A stretch of 35,243 bases of DNA from positions 1 through 35,243 of the forward strand of contig CAIQIV010000758.1 in the NCBI GenBank assembly GCA_903871905.1. Reading direction: 5' to 3'. The position numbers and the translations under genes are program-made. This DNA is from an uncultured Chloroflexota bacterium (GTDB taxonomy: Bacteria; Chloroflexota; Anaerolineae; Anaerolineales; UBA4823). The notes under the pieces were generated by a model. The model was not told the origin of the DNA and did not search any database. It saw only the letters and a list, made by a program, of their open reading frames with translations. The first letter of the stretch is position 1. Each line of letters opens with the position of its first letter. Of this stretch, positions 15,422 to 22,691 are shown piece by piece.

Positions 15422-16282
15422 ATGTTAATCATAGTTGCAAACCTGCTGGTCTTCGGCGGCGCAGCCATCCTGGTCCACTCCACCTTCACCATCCGCCGCC
15501 TGGTGGAGCAGCTCCCTGCCGGCCAGATGCGCCAGCGCTGGCGCGTGCTCAACCTGCTGACGGTGTTGTTTATCGCCGGCTACCTGGGATATGCGCTGGC
15601 CTTCTGGAACTGGACACCCGGCCTGGCTGACCTGCTGGTGCCGCTGATCTTCTTCTTCGGGGCAACCTTTGTCTGGCTGACCACCCGCCTGTCGCTGCAG
15701 ACCACGCTGGACATCCGCCGGGTGGCCCTGCTGGAGCAGGAAAATATCACCGACCCTTTGATCGGCATCTACAACCGCCGCTACCTGGAGCGCCGCCTGG
15801 AACAAGAAATTCAGATTGCCCGGCGCCACAGCCTGCCGCTGGCGGTGCTGATGCTGGACATCGATCACTTCAAGCGGGTCAACGACACCTTCGGGCACCC
15901 GGTGGGCGACCAGGTGTTGAGCTACCTGGGTAAGCTGGTGCTTGGGGCGGTGAGAGAAAGCGATATCGTCTGCCGTTACGGCGGCGAGGAGCTGCTGGTG
16001 ATCGCCATCCAGACCTCCCCGGCTGCCGCGGCGGCGCTGGCCGAGCGCCTGCGCCAGCATATCGAGGCGCACGCCCTGGTGCTGAGCAGCGCCGAGGGCG
16101 CCCGCCAGGAGCTCCATATCACCATCTCGATCGGCGCCGCCAGCCTGGAACCGGGGATCAGCGAATACCCGGAGCTGGTGGAGCGCGCCGACCAGGCGCT
16201 GTACCAGGCCAAGCAAAGCGGGCGCAACCGGGTGGTCAGCTTCTCCGCTACCAGCACCAGGGCTGCCCCCCAGGCGCGATGA
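15422..16282 (+). CDS. Membrane diguanylate cyclase (GGDEF domain)
   Basis: 286 residues. The N-terminal part has about three hydrophobic segments (residues 1-18, 42-62, 68-86). A GGDEF domain starts near residue 108 (ITDPLIGIYNRRYLERRL). It contains DIDHFKRVNDTFGHPVGD (metal-binding Asp and substrate Asn/Asp) and the active-site signature GGEEL, a functional variant of GGDEF, followed by ISIGAA and ADQALYQAKQSGRNRV. It should make cyclic di-GMP from two GTP. No RxxD inhibitory site is obvious just upstream of GGEEL. No sensor domain beyond the membrane segments is visible. No Shine-Dalgarno precedes the ATG. Confidence 0.93.
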   Translation: MLIIVANLLVFGGAAILVHSTFTIRRLVEQLPAGQMRQRWRVLNLLTVLFIAGYLGYALAFWNWTPGLADLLVPLIFFFGATFVWLTTRLSLQTTLDIRRVALLEQENITDPLIGIYNRRYLERRLEQEIQIARRHSLPLAVLMLDIDHFKRVNDTFGHPVGDQVLSYLGKLVLGAVRESDIVCRYGGEELLVIAIQTSPAAAAALAERLRQHIEAHALVLSSAEGARQELHITISIGAASLEPGISEYPELVERADQALYQAKQSGRNRVVSFSATSTRAAPQAR

Positions 16283-16310
16283 GCGCCATTACGCAGCATC
16301 CATTTTTCTC

Positions 16311-16339
16311 TTGACACCCGGTTAAACAGGTGTTATCCT
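16311..16339 (+). promoter_or_regulatory. Promoter upstream of the structured RNA / rsgA leader
   Basis: TTGACA (16311-16316, perfect) and TATCCT (16334-16339) are 17 bp apart. The spacer holds an inverted repeat, ACACC (16314-16318) with GGTGT (16329-16333), centred between the two hexamers; this could be a repressor site. Transcription should begin near 16346. Confidence 0.7.
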
Positions 16340-16345
16340 TATCGC

Positions 16346-16508
16346 CAGAAAGAAACTAACTGGAAAAGCGTGTTTTTTGTTTAACCAAGTCTCGGTCGTT
16401 TCAAGTGAACTCCCTGCATCTGCGCGCCCTTCCCGCGTAGCTTAGTTTCGTTTCCCTGATCGCTCAGAAACTAAAGCCACGGGTGCGCTGATGCCCCGTG
16501 GCTTTTTG
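16346..16508 (+). ncRNA. Structured RNA of about 160 nt, small RNA or rsgA attenuator leader (unidentified)
   Basis: The segment is bounded by a strong promoter and an intrinsic terminator and has no credible coding frame. Visible structure: hairpin CTGCGCG (16420-16426)/CGCGTAG (16434-16440), and a stem TTAGTTTC (16442-16449)/GAAACTAA (16467-16474) with inner CTGA/TCAG. The same GAAACTAA also occurs near the 5' end (16352-16359), so TTAGTTTC can pair with either copy. The size recalls 6S RNA, but I do not recognise 6S, SRP, tmRNA or any known riboswitch consensus. The identity is open. Confidence 0.55.
16473..16507 (+). terminator. Intrinsic terminator ending the structured RNA
   Basis: Stem GCCACGGG (16476-16483) pairs with CCCGTGGC (16495-16502). 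It has an 11-nt loop and flanking A:T pairs and is followed by TTTTT. Confidence 0.88.
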
Positions 16509-16589
16509 ATTCCAACCCACGGCGAGATGCTCACTGGAGCGCCGAGCTTTTGCTTTAACTACCAGCCTCGCCTTTTTGACCAACCACCC

Positions 16590-16621
16590 CAGCCACGGAA
16601 AAAACCGTGGCTGTTTTTTTT
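16590..16621 (+). terminator. Second intrinsic terminator, immediately upstream of rsgA
   Basis: Stem CAGCCACGG (16590-16598) pairs with CCGTGGCTG (16605-16613) around a loop of six A, followed by eight T. It ends only 3 nt before the AAGGA Shine-Dalgarno of rsgA. No promoter fits between the T-run and the gene, so rsgA expression appears to need read-through. Its stem core (GCCACGG/CCGTGGC) is the same as that of the first terminator. Confidence 0.88.
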
Positions 16622-16624
16622 GAT

Positions 16625-16629
16625 AAGGA
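16625..16629 (+). promoter_or_regulatory. Ribosome binding site deciding the rsgA start
   Basis: AAGGA lies 8 nt before TTG 16638. No Shine-Dalgarno precedes ATG 16674, and starts further upstream would translate through both terminators. Confidence 0.6.
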
Positions 16630-16637
16630 ACCCGACG

Positions 16638-17615
16638 TTGAAACATCATAGCGAACAACTTCATACCCCCGGCATGGCCGGGCAAACCCAGGGGGTGGTG
16701 ATCCGAAAAAATCCTGATAGCTGCCTGGTGTACAGCGCCGGCGATCACCTGCTGTGCACCCTGGCCCCCAGGAAAAAAGAACACCATGGCAGCGTCTCTG
16801 CAGGCGACCTGGCGGTCGGGGACGTGGTGTACCTGCGCCCAGCCGGCAGCGGTCAAGGGGTGATCGTCGGCGCCGAGCCGCGAACCAGCCTGCTGCGCCG
16901 CCGCTCCGCCACGCCCATGCCCACCGCACGGGCGCACGAGCAGGTGATCGCCGCCAATGTCGACCAGGCTGTGCCCGTCTTTGCCGCTGCCAACCCGGCA
17001 CCCACCTGGAACATGCTCGACCGCTACCTGGTATCAGCCGAGGCCAGCGAGCTGCCGGCTTTGATCGTGCTGACCAAGGTCGACCTGCTGTACCAGGCAG
17101 GCGCAGAGGCCGAGGCACAGGTCAGGCAGGCGTTGGATGACTACCAGCGCATCGGCTACCGCGTGGCGGCGGTCAGCGCCTTCAGCGGCGAAGGCGTGGA
17201 TGCGCTGCGCCAGGAACTGCAGGGCCGCAGCAGCGTGCTGCTGGGCAAATCCGGCGTGGGCAAAACCACCCTGCTCAACGCCCTGCAGCCCGGGCTGGGG
17301 CTGCGGGTGCAGGAGGTCAGCAGCAAGACCGGAAAAGGCAAGCACACCACCACCAGCTCTGAGTGGTTTCCCCTGGAAGATGGCGGCGCTATCATCGATA
17401 CCCCCGGGGTGCGCGAGTTTGGCCTGTGGGATGTCGACCAGGATGACCTGGCCTGGTTCTTCCCCGAGATGCGACCATTCCTGGGAGGCTGCAAGTTCGG
17501 ACTGGACTGCGGGCATGACGAGGAGCCCGGCTGCGCCGTGCGCCAGGCCGTGATGGCAGGTAGCATCAGCCCGCGCCGCTGGCAGAGCTACCTGCGCCTG
17601 AAGGAGGATGCATGA
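16638..17615 (+). CDS. rsgA: Ribosome small-subunit biogenesis GTPase RsgA (YjeQ/YloQ)
   Basis: 325 residues from TTG 16638. RsgA is a circularly permuted GTPase that checks late 30S maturation. Domain order: N-terminal OB-fold (about 14-80), then permuted G motifs with G4 LTKVDLL, G5 VSAFSGEG, G1 GKSGVGKTTLLN and G3 IDTPGVREFGL. The C-terminal zinc knuckle follows (GGCKFGLDCGHDEEPGCAV, with Cys, Cys, His and Cys ligands). Switch I is visible as SSKTGKGKHTTT. The gene follows two intrinsic terminators without its own promoter. Its TGA stop overlaps the ATG of the RNHCP gene (ATGA), implying translational coupling. The start choice rests on the Shine-Dalgarno; ATG 16674 is the alternative. Confidence 0.95.
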   Translation: MKHHSEQLHTPGMAGQTQGVVIRKNPDSCLVYSAGDHLLCTLAPRKKEHHGSVSAGDLAVGDVVYLRPAGSGQGVIVGAEPRTSLLRRRSATPMPTARAHEQVIAANVDQAVPVFAAANPAPTWNMLDRYLVSAEASELPALIVLTKVDLLYQAGAEAEAQVRQALDDYQRIGYRVAAVSAFSGEGVDALRQELQGRSSVLLGKSGVGKTTLLNALQPGLGLRVQEVSSKTGKGKHTTTSSEWFPLEDGGAIIDTPGVREFGLWDVDQDDLAWFFPEMRPFLGGCKFGLDCGHDEEPGCAVRQAVMAGSISPRRWQSYLRLKEDA

Positions 17616-18106
17616 GAGCCCAAACCACGCGAGGCGGCATCCGCCTCGCCCGCGAAAACCCGGATTTCCGCTGCGCACACTGCCAGCAGTGGGTCATCTC
17701 CGACCCGCTGCTGGCGGGGGTGCAGCACCGCAACCACTGCCCCCACTGCCTTTGGTCGCGCCACATGGACCTGCAGCAGGCCGGCGACCGGCTGGCCGCC
17801 TGCCGCGGCGCAATGCGCCCGCTGGGGCTGGCCATGAAAACCAGCCCGAAGAGATATCCTGGCCCGGGTGAGCTGATGCTGGTGCACCACTGCACCGCCT
17901 GTGGGCAGGACTCCCTCAACCGCCTGGCCGCGGATGACGACCCGCATGCCCTGCTGGTGGTCTTCCGCGGGCTGCAAGCCATGCCGCCTGGCGAGCGGCT
18001 GCGGCTGCAGGCTGGCGGAATCCATCCACTGGAACCAGAGGATATTTTCCTGCTGCATGCCCGGCTTTTCGGCTGGGATGCGCCGCTGGATTGGATGAAA
18101 AATTAG
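17612..18106 (+). CDS. RNHCP-domain protein (putative zinc-binding)
   Basis: 164 residues, start overlapping the rsgA stop by 4 nt. The N-terminal part has two CxxC-type knuckles (FRCAHCQQWV and NHCPHCLWSRH) around the family-naming RNHCP motif, followed by MDLQQAGDRLAACRGAM. A third pair (HHCTACGQDSLNRLAADD) sits near residue 92. The four Cys pairs and His residues suggest one or two structural zinc sites. The molecular role is not known. The tight coupling to rsgA suggests an RNA- or ribosome-related job, which is inference. Confidence 0.9.
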   Translation: MRAQTTRGGIRLARENPDFRCAHCQQWVISDPLLAGVQHRNHCPHCLWSRHMDLQQAGDRLAACRGAMRPLGLAMKTSPKRYPGPGELMLVHHCTACGQDSLNRLAADDDPHALLVVFRGLQAMPPGERLRLQAGGIHPLEPEDIFLLHARLFGWDAPLDWMKN

Positions 18107-18154
18107 TGGGAAGGAGAAAATGTATGGCGAAAGAAGCCCGGTAGGGCTGCCAGG

Positions 18155-19354
18155 TCAAATAGACGAGCCAGGAGGTGTTTCTTCTCGTTTCCGGGTAAGC
18201 CTGTCCCTGGCTTTAATCAACACTTCCATGATCGCCGGGAGAGGGTCGCTCAGGGATAGGGTGGCAAATTCCAGGTTGCCAGAAAAAGAGCGCAGGTAAG
18301 CGCCCAGAGAAAGGCTGCCGGAGCGTATCAATTTCCATGACGCCGAGGTATCCGTAATCATGCGCACCCAGCGGGCATCGACCGCCGCATGCGGCGGCGG
18401 CAGGGGCTCGCCCAGGGCATCCAGGTAGGCATAGTAAGGCAGGTCCATCCCGGCGCGGATGGCAATGGTGTGGAAGCCCCAGATGCGTGGGTTGACCTCC
18501 AGCAGCTCGTAGCGCTGCGAGCGCTCATTATACATAAATTCCACCTCAGCCAGCCCGGAATAACCGGTGGGCTGCATCAGCCGCTCTGCCAACGCCTTCA
18601 GCTCCGGGATTTGGACAGTCTCCACATAGGTGGAGTTATAGCCAAAGTCGGGAGGATACTGCCTCGACCGGCGCACCTCCAGGCTGTAGCGCGGCAGGCC
18701 GTCTTTGAAGTAGCCGCAGCAGGAGTACAGGTTCCGGGAATGTCCCGGCAGGTACTCCTGGATCAAGATCTCCTCCGGGCGGGCAAACAGCGTCACCACG
18801 GGGAAAACCGACTTCAGCTCGTCCAGGCTGTCCACCCGGAACGCCTTCTTGCCCGTCACATCGCGCAGCAGGGTGGAGAATGCCGGCTTGAGAACCAGGG
18901 GGAAAGTAAGGTTATGCGGGTCAAGATCCTCCAGGCTGGGCACAGTGAGGCAGAAAGGGGTGGGGACGCCCTGCTGCTGCGCCAACTGGCTGGTCAGGCG
19001 TTTATCATAGAAGTACTGGATCACCTCCCAGGGCAGGCTGTTGACAATATAACGCTGGCGCAGCCGCTCGCGCTGCTGGGCCAGCAGCTTGACCGTCCTG
19101 TCCGAATCAGGAAAAAGCACCACCTGTTCGAAGCCCTGCTCACCCGCCAACCGCAGCAGGAACTCAACGATCTGCTCATCCGTGGCGTCACTTGCATAAC
19201 TGTAAAAACCCTGGACGCGCCGTGAATAACAGGCAATGCTCAGCTCGTGATCAACGATCCACACCGGTACCTGGTATTTTGCCAGGTTGCGCGCCGCCCC
19301 CAACGCCATATAAGCCCCATCAAGAATCAAGGCACCTGAACGAGGCTTTTCCAA
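18155..19354 (-). CDS. ATP-grasp ligase of the carbamoyl-phosphate-synthase-like/amino-acid ligase group
   Basis: 399 residues. The N-terminal Rossmann-like part begins ALILDGAYMALGAARNLA and has VVLFPDSD. The ATP-grasp domain (about 110-320) includes PWEVIQYFYDKRLTSQLA, FPLVLKPAF (ATP-binding Lys), EILIQEYLPG (hinge), and the metal-binding end AEVEFM with LLEVNPRIWG. Such proteins join a carboxylate to an amine via an acyl-phosphate, as in D-aspartate ligase or surface-polysaccharide decorating enzymes. The start is TTG 19354, with GGAG 8 nt upstream; the nearby ATG is followed at once by a stop. It lies about 300 nt downstream of the capK-like gene on the same strand, and the two may act on the same product. 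Confidence 0.85.
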   Translation of the reverse strand: MEKPRSGALILDGAYMALGAARNLAKYQVPVWIVDHELSIACYSRRVQGFYSYASDATDEQIVEFLLRLAGEQGFEQVVLFPDSDRTVKLLAQQRERLRQRYIVNSLPWEVIQYFYDKRLTSQLAQQQGVPTPFCLTVPSLEDLDPHNLTFPLVLKPAFSTLLRDVTGKKAFRVDSLDELKSVFPVVTLFARPEEILIQEYLPGHSRNLYSCCGYFKDGLPRYSLEVRRSRQYPPDFGYNSTYVETVQIPELKALAERLMQPTGYSGLAEVEFMYNERSQRYELLEVNPRIWGFHTIAIRAGMDLPYYAYLDALGEPLPPPHAAVDARWVRMITDTSASWKLIRSGSLSLGAYLRSFSGNLEFATLSLSDPLPAIMEVLIKARDRLTRKREETPPGSSI

Positions 19355-19653
19355 TTCACATACTCCAGTCCCATAGGCTAGTTTCCAACATAGAACGAAT
19401 TTGTATCAATTAAGACCAGCCCCAAAAATAACAGAAGTAGTAAAAACATAAAGGAGTTAGAAAATAATAATAAACATAAGATTATCCCCAGAACTCGCAG
19501 GTGTCTGTCAGGAAAGCTTGAATAACGATGTAAGGTATTCTCAATCGCTCCTGGGCTTCCCCGCTAAGTTCGATCCCATTCAGGGATGAGAGCAGGGATA
19601 GGCATATCCAGGCAAGCAAGAGATGAGGCCTATCCCGTTAGAAAGGTTATGAA
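19355..19653. other. AT-rich spacer of about 300 bp between the ATP-grasp and capK-like genes
   Basis: No convincing ORF or RNA gene is visible here. The half near 19380-19490 is very AT-rich. An inverted repeat, GGGATAGGC (19595-19603)/GCCTATCCC (19628-19636), lies just after the capK-like stop. It has a 24-nt loop and no T-tract. The ATP-grasp promoter must be in this spacer or upstream, but I could not fix it. Confidence 0.5.
19595..19636 (-). repeat. 9-bp perfect inverted repeat downstream of the capK-like gene
   Basis: GGGATAGGC and GCCTATCCC flank a 24-nt loop, 18 nt after the capK-like stop codon. Without a T-run it is not a typical intrinsic terminator. It could be an mRNA 3'-end stabiliser or a protein site. 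Confidence 0.5.
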
Positions 19654-21018
19654 TTAAGGTTTTGAATTCAATTTACTGATCGCATACTGGTGTTTCCCCG
19701 AAGGAAGGACAGGGATTTCCTCAGGGAACTCCCAGCATACCTGTACATGATCCCCAAAAGTCCGGCGGATGGCACAGGCAAATTGATCCATGTTCTCCTG
19801 GGGCACAGGGCCATCCCTTACAATACGAACGGTCAGGCAGTCCAGGGATTCCTGAACCACCTGGAACTGCCGGATCGACGGGTGAACCAGGCATTTATAT
19901 GCCGCTCCAGCAAAACCAGCCCAGACCTTTCTTCCATCCGCTGCCAGGAAGGTATCCACAATGCGCCCTTCGACGCTCCCCATTTTTGGGGAACTGCGCC
20001 CGCAGGGGCATGGGCCAGATTTGCTCCATGCTCCTTCATCATTAATCTGGTAGCGAATAAAGGGCATGCCGCGATTATCCAGGTTGGTGACGATGATCTG
20101 CCCAACCTCCCCAGGCTCCGCAGGCTTTCCATCCTTGATAATTTCGACATAATTGCAGTCCAGGCTGACGTGCAGCCCATCATGAGCTTCACATTCACAG
20201 GCTATCCCATCCAATTCCCTGGTGCTGTAGCGATTAAAAATCTTGCAATGAAATGTCTCTTCAATATAATTCCTGACCGCAGGCAGCAGTACCTCGGCAG
20301 AGGTAATTATGCCTTTGAAAGAAATTTCAAATTCCGGCCTTTGCCGTACAAAGTGAGCAAAATTATGGACACTGGAGGCAAAGCCCATTAATACATCCGG
20401 CCTCTCCCGGATAACACGGCGGGCAAAATCCTCCAATGACTGGTCCGAAAGTAAAAAGGCGTTGGTTATAAACCGGTTCCATTCCCAATCGATCAAACGA
20501 GTACGTAGCGCTTGCTGAGCCTTAACTTCAAAGCCCGCGCCCCAGATATAGGCATGCTTGTGCCACAATTCCGCACCCGCCCACTCAAGATGAAGCTGGA
20601 CAGCCGCCGTGAAACGGTCGCGAAAATCGCTGTCCTCGTAGAAAGAAAGCGGATGTCCGGTGGATCCGGATGTAGTTACCTTGATCATGCGTTTTTGGCG
20701 TGCGATCTCGGTGGTTTGCAACGCGTCCTGATTGCTGCGCACGATCTCTTTGGTTAAAACCGGTATGCGTTGGAAAGTGGTTTTATCCTTTTTCAGATCA
20801 CTGGGATGAAACCCAACCTGGTCAAACAGGCTGTGATAATAAGGAACATTCTGATATGCATATTCAACCAGCTGGATCAGCTTTCTATTCTGCAGATCCT
20901 CAAGTTCATCTCGTCCCAACCATTGTGTTCTTCGAAGATCTATCAGTTGATCCAAAATATGACGACCGGTAAGCACTTGGTGCAATCGCAAAACACTATT
21001 CCGAACAAGATCTGACAT
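19654..21018 (-). CDS. CapK/PaaK-like adenylate-forming enzyme (phenylacetate-CoA ligase family)
   Basis: 454 residues, the usual length of PaaK/CapK proteins. Adenylation motifs: VTTSGSTGHP (P-loop-like A3), YSTRELDGIACEC (A5 region), LDNRGMPFIRYQINDEG (A7/A8 region with the Arg-Tyr and Asp/Glu that contact ribose), and PCPCGRSSPKMGSVEGRIVD with the CxC typical of the CapK branch. It activates a carboxylic acid as acyl-AMP and may transfer it to CoA or another acceptor. CapK-like members often sit in exopolysaccharide or capsule clusters. GC content is visibly lower than in the flanking genes, hinting at horizontal origin. ATG 21018 has no strong Shine-Dalgarno. Confidence 0.88.
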   Translation of the reverse strand: MSDLVRNSVLRLHQVLTGRHILDQLIDLRRTQWLGRDELEDLQNRKLIQLVEYAYQNVPYYHSLFDQVGFHPSDLKKDKTTFQRIPVLTKEIVRSNQDALQTTEIARQKRMIKVTTSGSTGHPLSFYEDSDFRDRFTAAVQLHLEWAGAELWHKHAYIWGAGFEVKAQQALRTRLIDWEWNRFITNAFLLSDQSLEDFARRVIRERPDVLMGFASSVHNFAHFVRQRPEFEISFKGIITSAEVLLPAVRNYIEETFHCKIFNRYSTRELDGIACECEAHDGLHVSLDCNYVEIIKDGKPAEPGEVGQIIVTNLDNRGMPFIRYQINDEGAWSKSGPCPCGRSSPKMGSVEGRIVDTFLAADGRKVWAGFAGAAYKCLVHPSIRQFQVVQESLDCLTVRIVRDGPVPQENMDQFACAIRRTFGDHVQVCWEFPEEIPVLPSGKHQYAISKLNSKP

Positions 21019-21236
21019 ATTACACCAGACATAATCTATACTACCCCGGGAACCCCGTTGGAAAATTACGTAAATTTTATCACAAATTTGGGACGATTTT
21101 AATACATAGATGTTCTTTCAACTTCCCCGCAAAATTTATCTGGGTAAGCAGGTCATAATCATTAACTGCCTGTGAACTTCTCCTGGCAGGTTTGATCCAA
21201 TCGGGGTAAGATATCCCAGAAAGACGATTTTGGATG

Positions 21237-21242
21237 AAGGAG
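21237..21242 (+). promoter_or_regulatory. Ribosome binding site deciding the aspA start
   Basis: AAGGAG is 6 nt before TTG 21249. Because it lies inside the reading frame opened by ATG 21234, it argues for TTG 21249 as the real start; that ATG has no Shine-Dalgarno of its own. Confidence 0.65.
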
Positions 21243-21248
21243 CATCAA

Positions 21249-22649
<1,401 letters not shown>

Positions 22650-22691
22650 CCCAAAGCACCGCGACGGCCGGGCAGTGGAGACAGGCACAGG

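Noticed and set aside
16346-16508. 6S RNA, SRP RNA, T-box or known riboswitch identity for the structured RNA
   Set aside because: None of the conserved sequence blocks of these families is visible; only the size and the position between promoter and terminator are suggestive.
18120-18299. Short plus-strand ORF of 59 codons after an AAGGAG
   Set aside because: Spacing to the ATG is too short, the product has no motif, and it is antisense to the end of the ATP-grasp gene.
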